Assembly (NCBI GenBank): GCA_030608985.1
Contig: JAUWDC010000018.1
Coordinates: forward strand, 1 to 9,680
DNA length: 9,680 bases
Direction: 5' to 3'
Source: Desulfobia sp.
Lineage (GTDB): Bacteria; Desulfobacterota; Desulfobulbia; Desulfobulbales; SURF-16
This document shows positions 1 through 7,241 of this stretch, piece after piece. A model generated the notes under the pieces. It saw only the letters and a list, made by a program, of their open reading frames with translations. It ran no database searches and was not told where the DNA came from. Within the stretch, counting starts at the first letter, position 1. Each line of letters begins with the position of its first letter. Position numbers and translations under genes: made by a program.

Positions 1-8
1 CATCTAAA

Positions 9-72
9 GCACTGCTGAACAGTTACAGATCGGTGGTTTTAGCTATTTTGGGGCACCACCTGAATAGTTACA
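9..72. repeat. Pair of imperfect direct repeats upstream of divIVA
   Basis: Two copies of a motif reading GCAC, two or three variable bases, then CTGAAYAGTTACA occur at 9-27 and 53-72, 44 bases apart. Between them GGTGGT (32-37) can pair with ACCACC (55-60), which overlaps the second copy. A further near-repeat, CTTTAGGCAC (83-92) and CTTAAGGCAC (111-120), and an inverted pair GTTACAAA (67-74) / TTTGTAAC (128-135) follow. The only long open frame here (3-104) lacks protein character and simply encodes the repeat twice, so I read the stretch as non-coding. It may be an intergenic repeat element or a regulatory region; its role is unknown. Confidence 0.45.
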
Positions 73-162
73 AAAACATTTACTTTAGGCACGTTAGATC
101 ATTTTAGTCACTTAAGGCACTGATATGTTTGTAACGCCCTAACTATATTTTGGAGAAAAGGT

Positions 163-975
163 ATGTCATTCACAGCTGAAGATATCCAGACCAAACAGTT
201 TCAAGTCCGTTTTCGAGGCTTTGATATTGAAGAAGTTGACAGTTTCTTGGAACAGGTTGCAGAAAACTATATGCTTCTTGTCCATGAAAAAAAAGAATTA
301 CGCGATGAGCTCGACACGTTTAAAAAGGATATCGAGGATTTTGAGGTTCGGGAAAAGACCTTTCACCACGCCATTCTTTCTGCCCAGAAAATAGCAGACG
401 AGATAGAGGCAAAAAGTCGGAGGGAGGCAGAGGAAATGGTCGCCAATGCCGAAGAGGAAGTCAGGCATCTCCAGGAAGGCGCCAATGCCGAAATTGTTGC
501 ATTGGAAAAACAGCTGGACGAACTCAAGGAAGCAAGAAAAAATATTCAGGAAGAGCTTAAGTCCTATCTCACATCCTGTCTTGATGCCTTGGGAAGAGAT
601 GAAGTTCCGGCATCTCTTGTCAGCCCTGTTGCGAGAGATGAAGGACCCTTTCAAGAGGATGAGGGAAATTCACTTGCGCCTGACGAGGTCGAGGATGATC
701 TTAAAGATTTGTATGAGAAGATTGAATTGCCGGCAGAAATGGACCTTGCCGGTATCGTCTTGGATCAAGACGACTCGTTCAGCGAAGACGAAGACGAAGA
801 TGGAGAAGGGGAAAGTTTTAGGGACGTGTCAGAGGATGAAGAAAAGGGGGCTTTACTCCCGGATCTGGATGGTGACATGATGTTTACCATGAACGATCCT
901 GTTGATATGGAACAGGAACCGGCAGTTGTTATTGAAAGCCTGGAAGAAGGGGATGAAAGAAAGAACGAGGAATGA
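163..975 (+). CDS. divIVA: DivIVA-domain cell-division/polarity protein with acidic C-terminal tail
   Basis: DivIVA proteins are cytoplasmic coiled-coil scaffolds that bind curved membrane at poles and division sites and recruit partners. Residues 1-40 match the N-terminal lipid-binding domain. The FRG motif places Phe17 and Arg18 at the positions that contact membrane in Bacillus subtilis DivIVA. Residues about 26-145 are a charged, heptad-like coiled coil. Residues about 146-270 are a low-complexity, strongly acidic extension with the densest Asp/Glu run at 201-227; this makes the protein clearly longer than a minimal DivIVA. The ATG at 163 has GGAG at 152-155, seven bases upstream. The end overlaps the next gene by 23 bases, which suggests co-translation. 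Membership of the family is clear from the N-terminus. Partner proteins in Gram-negative bacteria are poorly known, so the role here is inferred. Confidence 0.88.
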   Translation: MSFTAEDIQTKQFQVRFRGFDIEEVDSFLEQVAENYMLLVHEKKELRDELDTFKKDIEDFEVREKTFHHAILSAQKIADEIEAKSRREAEEMVANAEEEVRHLQEGANAEIVALEKQLDELKEARKNIQEELKSYLTSCLDALGRDEVPASLVSPVARDEGPFQEDEGNSLAPDEVEDDLKDLYEKIELPAEMDLAGIVLDQDDSFSEDEDEDGEGESFRDVSEDEEKGALLPDLDGDMMFTMNDPVDMEQEPAVVIESLEEGDERKNEE

Positions 976-1270
976 TTTCTGTCTCCTGGATGGAGGGAAT
1001 GGGGAAGTCCTTCTTGCTCTTTACGTACAGCCAAAGGCTTCAAGAACTCGTTTTTTGGGGAGGCACGGTGATGAATTGAAACTGGCTATTACTGCTCCGC
1101 CGGTGGATGGTAAAGCCAATAAAGCCGTTATCGCCTTTCTGGCTAAATTTTTTAGCCTTTCCAAGTCGGATGTAACCATACAGCGTGGGCACCAGAGTCG
1201 CCATAAACAATGTCGGCTTGCTCATGTGACGCGCCAGGATATTCTCGATAAGATTCAAGAGTATCTCTAA
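953..1270 (+). CDS. yggU: DUF167 / YggU family small protein
   Basis: A 105-residue protein of the DUF167 (YggU/UPF0235) family, whose biochemical function is not established. Diagnostic features are VQPKASRT (residues 25-32), the LKLAITAPPVDGKANKAV core (about 42-59) with the family-typical PPVDGKAN motif, and a later RGHQSRHK segment matching the family's G-x-x-SR-x-K. The frame is also open upstream to a TTG at 902. I choose the ATG at 953 because it is the first ATG, is preceded by the purine-rich GGAAGAAGG (942-950), and gives a length close to the family norm of about 95-105 residues. The gene starts inside divIVA (23-base overlap) and is followed at once by a strong hairpin, so the two genes probably form one short operon. 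Confidence 0.85.
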   Translation: MKERTRNDFCLLDGGNGEVLLALYVQPKASRTRFLGRHGDELKLAITAPPVDGKANKAVIAFLAKFFSLSKSDVTIQRGHQSRHKQCRLAHVTRQDILDKIQEYL

Positions 1271-1276
1271 ATAGTT

Positions 1277-1307
1277 TCCACCTGGAAAGATCGACTTTCC
1301 AGGTGGA
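1277..1307. terminator. Hairpin between convergent genes, possible bidirectional terminator
   Basis: CCACCTGGAAAG (1278-1289) pairs perfectly with CTTTCCAGGTGG (1295-1306) around the loop ATCGA, and a T-A pair at 1277/1307 extends it. It lies seven bases after the yggU stop and about 30 bases past the stop of the convergent mscS gene, where transcription units should end. Neither strand has a long T tract after the stem, so termination may be inefficient or the hairpin may mainly protect 3' ends. Confidence 0.6.
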
Positions 1308-1337
1308 GTCATTTCAGGGTACGCTAACAGCTTTTGT

Positions 1338-2153
1338 TTAGGCTACAGTCTCCTGGTACATATGCACATCCTGCTGTGGATAAGGAATGGAGATGCCTTT
1401 TTCGTCAAATGTAAGTTTGATGTTTTCTGTCAGGTCAAAACGGACAGCCCAGTAATCTGCAGTTTTTACCCATGGACGTACAACAAAATTGACGCTGCTG
1501 TCTGCGAGTTCGGCCACTGCAATTTTAGGCGCCGGATCAGTCAGGATGCGACTGTCATTTTTCACAATCTCTTCAAGAGTTGCTTTTGCCTGCTTGATAT
1601 CATCATCATACCCAATTCCAATGACCAGATCGATCCTCCTGGTCTCTTCAGCATTAACGTTGGTAATTGCTCCCCCGGTGATGGCGCTGTTGGGAATAAT
1701 AATACGCTGGTTATCTCCGGTCATCAGCACTGTATTGAAAATGTCGATATGTTTGACGGAACCGGTATTGCCGCCGGCAGTAACAAAATCACCAACCTTG
1801 AATGGCCGGAAAAGGATAATCATTACACCGGAGGCAAAGTTGGCCAGAGAATCCTTAAGAGCCAAGGCGATGGCAAGACCGGCAGCACCAAGTATCGCTA
1901 AAAATGAAGTAGTTTTTATGCCGAGCTGGCCGGCGGTTGTTATTAAAACAACAAGCATTAAGGAGTAATAAATCAATTTGCTGAGGAATTTGGTCAGTGT
2001 TGTTTCAACTGCACTTTTTTCCATTGCCTTTTCAACAAGGTTTGCCGCCCACCTCGCCAGCCATTTTCCAATAATAAAGACGGCAAGAGCAACAACGGCC
2101 TTTACCGCATAGGTGCTTATCCATAAGTTTAACGTATCAGCGAAATTTTCCAT
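1338..2153 (-). CDS. mscS: Small-conductance mechanosensitive channel, MscS family
   Basis: An inner-membrane channel that opens under membrane tension and releases solutes on hypo-osmotic shock. At 271 residues it is close to Escherichia coli MscS (286) and lacks the large extra domains of MscK or MscM types. Two transmembrane helices are visible at about residues 15-31 and 57-74. The pore helix TM3 starts near 84 with the signature GAAGLAIALALKDSLANFASG (89-109). By alignment Leu93 and Leu97 correspond to the E. coli gate residues Leu105 and Leu109, while the E. coli Gln112-Gly113 hinge is Lys-Asp here. FRPFKVGDFV (115-124) and PNS (154-156) mark the beta domain. The ATG is preceded by GGAGG on the minus strand. 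It lies downstream of the aldehyde dehydrogenase in the same direction but 156 bases away, and I could not find a convincing promoter of its own. Confidence 0.93.
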   Translation of the reverse strand: MENFADTLNLWISTYAVKAVVALAVFIIGKWLARWAANLVEKAMEKSAVETTLTKFLSKLIYYSLMLVVLITTAGQLGIKTTSFLAILGAAGLAIALALKDSLANFASGVMIILFRPFKVGDFVTAGGNTGSVKHIDIFNTVLMTGDNQRIIIPNSAITGGAITNVNAEETRRIDLVIGIGYDDDIKQAKATLEEIVKNDSRILTDPAPKIAVAELADSSVNFVVRPWVKTADYWAVRFDLTENIKLTFDEKGISIPYPQQDVHMYQETVA

Positions 2154-2309
2154 ATCGTTCCTCCCTGGTCATTTTTTATCAGTTGCTTTCTTGACAATAA
2201 TTATCAGCTTTAATTACCAGATAAGCGGGCGTCAGGCAATGGGTCTTGCAAATTTATGGTGTGATAATCTGAGGGGTGATACTTGATATGCAAACGATTG
2301 TTCCAGCTG

Positions 2310-3725
2310 TCAAAAAATAACGACTGATTTAATTTCGGTGAATTCTTCAAGTGCATGCCGCGGTCCTTCCTTGCCAATGCCGCTTTGCTTTGTTCCTCCA
2401 TAGGGCTGGATGTCAAAACGAACAGTTGGTATATCATTCACCACTACACCGCCACACTCAAATTCGTCGATAGCCCTGCGTGCCAGGGAAAGATCATTGG
2501 CAAATATTGAATACTGCAAACCATATGGAGAGTTGTTGATTCTGGAAAGTGCCTCGTCAAAGTTATCAACACTTACCAGGGAGACAATGGGCGCAAAAAC
2601 CTCTTCGCAGACAATATTCATGGAGTCAGTAACATTGGCCATGATAGTCGGATAAAAATAACGGCCCTCACGATTTCCTCCACAAAGAATTTCCGCTCCT
2701 TCAGCAACAGCGGATTTTACCCAGCTTTCAGCGCGTTTGGCTGTTTCTTCATTGATGAGAGGCCCCATAAAGGTGTCTGGGTCATACGGGTCTCCGACCT
2801 TAAGCCTGGCTGTTTCTTCTGCAAGCAGTTGCTGGAAAGAGCTGCTTACATCATTATGAACATAGATGCGCTGCAGAGAAATGCATACCTGCCCGGCATT
2901 ATAAAAGGAACCCATCGCACATTTTTGGGCAGCGTCAGCAAGGTCGGCACTTTTATCAATATACGTTGCAGCATTGCCGCCAAGCTCCAGGGCTACCTTT
3001 TTTATGCCGGCATTTTGCATAATTTGTTTGCCGACGGTGGCACTGCCCGTAAAACTGATTACCCTGGGAATGGGGCTTTGAACCAGAGCAGTTCCAACCT
3101 CGGCATCACCATAGATCAGGCTTATGGCATCAGGTATGGCATGGGGGCTGTCGATGAAATATTTTATAAAACGATACGATGTCAGAGGGGCCTCGGGAGC
3201 CGGTTTGAGGACAACACTGTTGCCGGCGGCAAGCGCCGGGGCTATTTTATGGGTAACTAGATTGAGGGGAAAGTTAAACGGGGTAATTGCAGCTACTACT
3301 CCGGCTGGAACTCTCTGGTAGAAGCTGAGGGATTTCCTGCCGCTGGGCATGGCGTCACTGTTAAAGGTCTCACCGGAAAGCTCCACAGCCGCATGAATAC
3401 TCAGACGTATTGTTTCTGCACAACGTTGGGCTTCAATGCGAGAAAAATGGATGGTTTTCCCCACCTCGTCAGTAATGATCTGAGCTAATTCTTCAACATT
3501 GTCTTCTACTTTGCGGGCAACATCTTCCAACCAGGTTATGCGCTGGGAAAGAGTAGATTCCCGCATGGTCTTTTTAGCTTTTTCTGCAATTTTGAGCGCT
3601 TCATGAACGTCATCGACTGTACACTCCGGGTATCTGGAAACAACCGATCCTGAATAAGGGTTTTTCGTTTCAAGAGTACAGGGTCGTTGAATTTCTGTGC
3701 TGCCAAAAAATATATGAGCTTCCAT
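2310..3725 (-). CDS. NAD(P)-dependent aldehyde dehydrogenase, substrate unknown
   Basis: A 471-residue member of the aldehyde dehydrogenase superfamily, which oxidises aldehydes to carboxylates through a thioester on a cysteine. Visible landmarks are Asn151 in TPFNFP, Lys174 in VLKPAP (cofactor ribose contact), the FTGSATVGK nucleotide-binding segment (225-233), the general base Glu247 in ELGG, the catalytic Cys281 in NAGQVC, and EEVF (374-377). The C-terminal PYGGTKQSGIGKEG is typical of the lactaldehyde / GapN-like / phosphonoacetaldehyde branch rather than of the betaine or retinal type. The substrate cannot be read from sequence. No linked reductase or lyase gene lies in the window. The start has AAGGA about 12 bases upstream. 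The likely promoter is the one at 3790-3817, leaving a leader of about 60 bases. I see no clear terminator between it and mscS. Family assignment is firm and subfamily is tentative. Confidence 0.92.
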   Translation of the reverse strand: MEAHIFFGSTEIQRPCTLETKNPYSGSVVSRYPECTVDDVHEALKIAEKAKKTMRESTLSQRITWLEDVARKVEDNVEELAQIITDEVGKTIHFSRIEAQRCAETIRLSIHAAVELSGETFNSDAMPSGRKSLSFYQRVPAGVVAAITPFNFPLNLVTHKIAPALAAGNSVVLKPAPEAPLTSYRFIKYFIDSPHAIPDAISLIYGDAEVGTALVQSPIPRVISFTGSATVGKQIMQNAGIKKVALELGGNAATYIDKSADLADAAQKCAMGSFYNAGQVCISLQRIYVHNDVSSSFQQLLAEETARLKVGDPYDPDTFMGPLINEETAKRAESWVKSAVAEGAEILCGGNREGRYFYPTIMANVTDSMNIVCEEVFAPIVSLVSVDNFDEALSRINNSPYGLQYSIFANDLSLARRAIDEFECGGVVVNDIPTVRFDIQPYGGTKQSGIGKEGPRHALEEFTEIKSVVIF

Positions 3726-3789
3726 AAAGAGAGATCCTTGTATCAGGGATTTTTTAGTGGATCATTTATTATCATTCATTCTCCGCGAT

Positions 3790-3817
3790 AACATATCTGT
3801 AATCACAGAGTTGTCAA
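3790..3817 (-). promoter_or_regulatory. Candidate sigma-70 promoter for the aldehyde dehydrogenase
   Basis: On the minus strand a perfect TTGACA (3812-3817) is followed after 16 bases by TATGTT (3790-3795), which matches TATAAT at four of six positions. Transcription would start near 3783, about 58 bases before the dehydrogenase ATG. The -35 box shares its bases with the -35 candidate on the opposite strand. Confidence 0.5.
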
Positions 3818-3839
3818 TAAGTTTGGAGAGGGATAGATT
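3811..3839 (+). promoter_or_regulatory. Candidate promoter for the phosphoesterase gene
   Basis: TTGTCA (3811-3816, five of six) is followed after 17 bases by TAGATT (3834-3839, four of six). A consensus TATAAT sits just downstream at 3841-3846, but the sequence 17 bases before it (3818-3823) is a poor -35 box. Either would give a leader of roughly 100 bases. The evidence is moderate at best. Confidence 0.3.
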
Positions 3840-3952
3840 CTATAATTTTTTTGACTATACGTATGTTTTCTGGTTGATTGACCCTGTCTTGGGCTGCTAA
3901 CAGGTGCAATATTGTTTTGGCAGATTCATCTAGGAGTGGATAGCTACTTGTT

Positions 3953-4450
3953 ATGACGATAAAAATAGGAATTTTATCAGATACTCATATGATCCGACCC
4001 AATGATGCTTTTCGTAATCAGGTCGCCCGGTGTTTTGCGGATACATCTATTATCCTCCATGCCGGCGACCTGACAGATCTGAGTGTTCTGGATGTTTTCA
4101 GAAACAAAGAACTGTACGCTGTTCACGGAAATATGTGTCATGGTTCAGCCCGAAACTCTCTTCCCCGCCGGCAGGTTGTCGAAGTAGGTGGTTTCCGGAT
4201 AGGATTGACTCATGGCATGGGTATGCATCACCACATTGAAGATCATTTGATTCGGCTTTTTGATGATGTGGACTGTATTGTTTCCGGGCATACTCACAGA
4301 CCATCATGTCACCGATTGTATGGCATACTGTTTGTGAATCCAGGCAGTTTTTTGGGAAGCGGCCCTTATGGATCCCCAGGCACATATGCGATTATGGAAG
4401 TTGGAGATTCCCTGAGCTGTGAGATCTTTGAGGTGCCCCAGGGGGAGTAA
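3953..4450 (+). CDS. YfcE/MJ0936-type metallophosphoesterase
   Basis: A 165-residue cytoplasmic calcineurin-like phosphoesterase of the small YfcE/MJ0936 group, two-metal enzymes that hydrolyse phosphodiesters. The natural substrate of most members is unknown. Metal ligands visible are Asp10 and His12 (ILSDTH), Asp39 (HAGDLTD), Asn60 (HGN), His87 (THG), and His113/His115 (SGHTHRP). NPGS follows near the end, as usual. The family's GNxD motif reads Gly-Asn-Met-Cys here, so the acidic residue usually seen after GNC is missing. The ATG at 3953 is forced by an in-frame stop at 3941. Its best Shine-Dalgarno, AGGAG at 3932-3936, is a rather distant 16 bases away, so translation may be weak. The gene stands between the divergent dehydrogenase and mutS, and mutS seems to have its own promoter. 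Confidence 0.87.
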   Translation: MTIKIGILSDTHMIRPNDAFRNQVARCFADTSIILHAGDLTDLSVLDVFRNKELYAVHGNMCHGSARNSLPRRQVVEVGGFRIGLTHGMGMHHHIEDHLIRLFDDVDCIVSGHTHRPSCHRLYGILFVNPGSFLGSGPYGSPGTYAIMEVGDSLSCEIFEVPQGE

Positions 4451-4474
4451 CTTGCTGATTCTCAAGGTTTTTTC

Positions 4475-4502
4475 TTGAAAATTCATGATTGCACTGTATA
4501 TT
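4475..4502 (+). promoter_or_regulatory. Candidate sigma-70 promoter for mutS
   Basis: TTGAAA (4475-4480) and TATATT (4497-4502) each match consensus at five of six positions and are 16 bases apart, with TG directly before the -10 box. A start near 4509 would leave a leader of about 39 bases before the mutS ATG. This is the best plus-strand promoter match I found, in a 97-base gap where one is expected. Confidence 0.55.
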
Positions 4503-4547
4503 CCATGTGATGCCATACCCCTTGAAGTGTGAGAAAATTTACCTGTA

Positions 4548-7241
4548 ATGTCAGAAACATCAACGAAGAAGCCGAAAATAACACCCATGCTTCGCCAATA
4601 CCTGGCAATTAAGGAGCAGCACCAGGATGCAATCCTTTTTTATCGCCTTGGCGACTTTTACGAGATGTTTTTTGATGACGCCGTAATTGCCTCACGGGTG
4701 CTGGGGATAACTCTCACCTCCCGAAGCAGTAAGGATGATGAGAACAAAGTCCCTCTCTGTGGCATTCCCCATCATGCGGCCTCCTCTTATCTTGCCAAAC
4801 TTGTTAATTCCGGCCACAGAGTTGCGGTGTGTGAGCAGGTCGAGAATCCGAAAGAAGCAAAAGGTATTGTCAGGCGGGAAGTAGTCCGGGTCGTAAGTCC
4901 TGGAGTCGTTACCGAAGATCAGATCCTTGATTCGAAAGCCAATCGTTATCTGGCAAGTATATACCGAAAAGATCATTGGGGAGTGAGTTTTGTAGATATT
5001 TCTACAGGTGAGTTTCTGGTTGCCGAGCATAATGAAGAGTCCGGATTAATCGATGAACTCACCAGAATGGCTCCCGCCGAAATTCTGGTTGCTGATGAAG
5101 GAGATGGGCTCCAGGATATAGTTTCTCAGCTGCCCTCCGTCTGTCTGACGAAGCGTCCTGAATCAATTTTTTACAATGAAAATGCTCGAGAAACCTTACT
5201 CGATCATTTTCAGATATCAAACCTGGCAGGTTTTGGCTGTGAGAATATGCGAGCAGGGATTAATGCTGCCGGCGCATTACTTGCCCACCTGGAAGATACT
5301 CAGAAAACAGCTCTTGCCCATATAGAAAAGCTGACTGTCATTGATCCGGAAAATGTGCTTGTGGTTGATGAGTCTTCAAGGCGCAACCTTGAACTGACCC
5401 AGACCATTGTTGGTGGGAAGCGTGAGGGTTCGCTGCTTGCGACCATCGACTTGACGATTACTCCAATGGGAGCACGGTTATTAAAGAAGAATCTTCTTTT
5501 TCCATTGAGGGACAGTGTTGAAATCAATAGAAGGCTGGATACGGTTCAGTTTTTTTGTCGTTCGGGTGAAGTCGCCCCTGTTTCTATAACCGGTTTAGGT
5601 ATGGAAAGCCTATCCTCGACCAGGATGAACCACGAGCATTTACGCGCAGAGCTCCGTGAAACATTATCAGGGGTCTATGATGTGGAAAGGTTAAACAGCA
5701 GGGTTGTGCTGGGTAATGCAAATGCTCGTGATTTGACAGCGTTGAAATTGTCTCTTGCCAGGTTGCCCCAGCTTCAGGAACTCGCTGTAAGCTCTCAAGG
5801 AATTCTTGGCTATGAAAGTCAATCCCTGGATATACTTGCAGATATCCACGATTTGCTCGAGGCAAGCATCAGAGAGGATGCTCCGGTAAGCCTCCGCGAG
5901 GGAAACCTTATTAACAGAGGCTACAACGAAGAGCTTGATGAACTGGTTTCCATCTTAACAGATGGCAAGAAACATATTCTTGCTCTGGAGGCAAAGGAGA
6001 GGGAAAGAACTGGTATAGCGAAGCTGAAAATTGGCTTTAACAGGGTTTTTGGCTATTATTTAGAGGTAAGCCGGGCTCAGCAGGGTCATGTCCCGGAAAA
6101 TTATATTCGCAAGCAGACTCTTGTCAATGCCGAGAGGTTTATTACACCGGAGTTGAAGGAGTTTGAAAACCGGATACTCGGGGCTGAGGAAAAGAGGCTT
6201 GATTTGGAGTATCGGCTGTTTGCCGATATTCGAAGCAAAGTAGCCTTAGCAAGCTCTCGCATACTGGCGGCGGCAGGGTTTGTCGCTCAGGTTGATTTTT
6301 ATACCAGTCTTGCTGAAGTTGCCCATCGCTTTCATTACACCAGGCCTGAAGTAAATAATGATGGGGAAATAGTCATCAAAGAAGGGAGGCATCCTGTCAT
6401 TGAACGCTCTCTCCCGGCAGGTAAATTTGTACCTAATGACCTGTGTCTTGACCAGAAAAGCCAGAAGGTTCTCATTATCACTGGGCCCAATATGGCTGGG
6501 AAATCTACTGTGTTAAGGCAGACAGCACTCATTACTTTAATGGCCCACATGGGAAGTTTTGTACCGGCGGCTGAGGCGAAAATAGGTTTGACGGACCGGA
6601 TTTTTACACGGGTTGGCGCCATGGATGATTTGCGTCGAGGTCAATCAACGTTTATGGTTGAGATGAACGAAACTGCAAATATCCTGAATAATGCGACAGA
6701 ACATAGTCTGGTGATTCTCGATGAGATTGGCCGAGGCACAAGTACTTTTGACGGCCTTGCCATTGCCTGGGCTGTTACCGAGGACCTGGTGAATAAAAAT
6801 GACAGGGGTGTGAAAACTATATTTGCTACTCATTATCATGAATTGACAGAGTTAAGCCGGATTCATAAACGGGTCAAAAATTTTAATATTGCCGTACGGG
6901 AATGGGATGATTCTATTATTTTCCTCCATAAGCTCCTCCCCGGAGGAACAAACAGGAGTTACGGTATCCAGGTCGCCGCTTTGGCCGGTGTCCCGAAACG
7001 GGTTGTAGACCGGGCAAATGAATTACTGCATAATATCGAAAAAGGTGAGTTTACCTGTGAAGGACAGCCCCGAATTGCTCCTCAGAAAACAAGAAAAACC
7101 AAACATCCAAGTCAGCTTGAGTTGTTTTCCCCGGAGAATGACCTTGTTCGCAAACGTCTTAAGGAACTGGACCCGGACAGTTTGACGCCAATTGAAGCCT
7201 TGAATGCGCTCTATGAGTTGAAAAAAGATGCTGCACAATAA
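4548..7241 (+). CDS. mutS: DNA mismatch repair ATPase MutS
   Basis: MutS finds mismatches and small loops and, with ATP, recruits MutL to start strand-directed repair. The 897-residue length fits a full MutS1. The N-terminal domain carries GDFYEMF with Phe37 and Glu39, the Phe-X-Glu pair that stacks on the mismatch. Connector, lever and clamp regions follow without gaps. The C-terminal ATPase has Walker A GPNMAGKST (646-654, Lys652), Walker B with Asp725-Glu726 in LVILDEIGRGTST, and the ATHYHEL histidine at 762. QLELF (856-860) fits a sliding-clamp binding motif, and the family C-terminal helix-turn-helix tail (about 875-897) is present. The ATG at 4548 matches the E. coli N-terminus; an in-frame stop at 4530 rules out an earlier start. 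The Shine-Dalgarno is poor (only purine-rich GAGAAAA at 4531-4537). The 3' end overlaps the amidase gene by 14 bases. Confidence 0.98.
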   Translation: MSETSTKKPKITPMLRQYLAIKEQHQDAILFYRLGDFYEMFFDDAVIASRVLGITLTSRSSKDDENKVPLCGIPHHAASSYLAKLVNSGHRVAVCEQVENPKEAKGIVRREVVRVVSPGVVTEDQILDSKANRYLASIYRKDHWGVSFVDISTGEFLVAEHNEESGLIDELTRMAPAEILVADEGDGLQDIVSQLPSVCLTKRPESIFYNENARETLLDHFQISNLAGFGCENMRAGINAAGALLAHLEDTQKTALAHIEKLTVIDPENVLVVDESSRRNLELTQTIVGGKREGSLLATIDLTITPMGARLLKKNLLFPLRDSVEINRRLDTVQFFCRSGEVAPVSITGLGMESLSSTRMNHEHLRAELRETLSGVYDVERLNSRVVLGNANARDLTALKLSLARLPQLQELAVSSQGILGYESQSLDILADIHDLLEASIREDAPVSLREGNLINRGYNEELDELVSILTDGKKHILALEAKERERTGIAKLKIGFNRVFGYYLEVSRAQQGHVPENYIRKQTLVNAERFITPELKEFENRILGAEEKRLDLEYRLFADIRSKVALASSRILAAAGFVAQVDFYTSLAEVAHRFHYTRPEVNNDGEIVIKEGRHPVIERSLPAGKFVPNDLCLDQKSQKVLIITGPNMAGKSTVLRQTALITLMAHMGSFVPAAEAKIGLTDRIFTRVGAMDDLRRGQSTFMVEMNETANILNNATEHSLVILDEIGRGTSTFDGLAIAWAVTEDLVNKNDRGVKTIFATHYHELTELSRIHKRVKNFNIAVREWDDSIIFLHKLLPGGTNRSYGIQVAALAGVPKRVVDRANELLHNIEKGEFTCEGQPRIAPQKTRKTKHPSQLELFSPENDLVRKRLKELDPDSLTPIEALNALYELKKDAAQ

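Noticed and set aside
3..104. Tail of an upstream coding gene in frame 3
   Set aside because: The frame is open for 34 codons, but its translation repeats a Leu-Asn-Ser-Tyr motif that simply follows the DNA repeat. It has no protein-like character, so chance is likelier.
446..880. 144-codon plus-strand open frame inside divIVA
   Set aside because: It lies in another frame of a well-supported gene, with composition explained by the acidic codons of DivIVA and no recognisable domain.
902..952. Earlier TTG start (902) for the DUF167 gene
   Set aside because: It would add 17 residues not typical of the family and lengthen the overlap with divIVA. The ATG at 953 has a purine-rich ribosome site and gives normal length.
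1362..1968. Plus-strand open frames of 159 and 179 codons opposite mscS
   Set aside because: Both are antisense to a clear MscS gene and show no domain, and their starts lack good ribosome sites.
2191..2219. Plus-strand promoter TTGACA in the mscS-dehydrogenase gap
   Set aside because: The sequence 17 bases downstream (TTACCA) is a poor -10 box and no plus-strand gene follows.
2210..2437. 75-codon minus-strand frame across the end of the aldehyde dehydrogenase
   Set aside because: Most of it overlaps the conserved dehydrogenase C-terminus in another frame; no family resemblance.
4460..4485. Terminator between the phosphoesterase and mutS
   Set aside because: TCAAG and CTTGA flank a T-rich loop, but the stem is only about five A/T-rich pairs and no T tract follows it.
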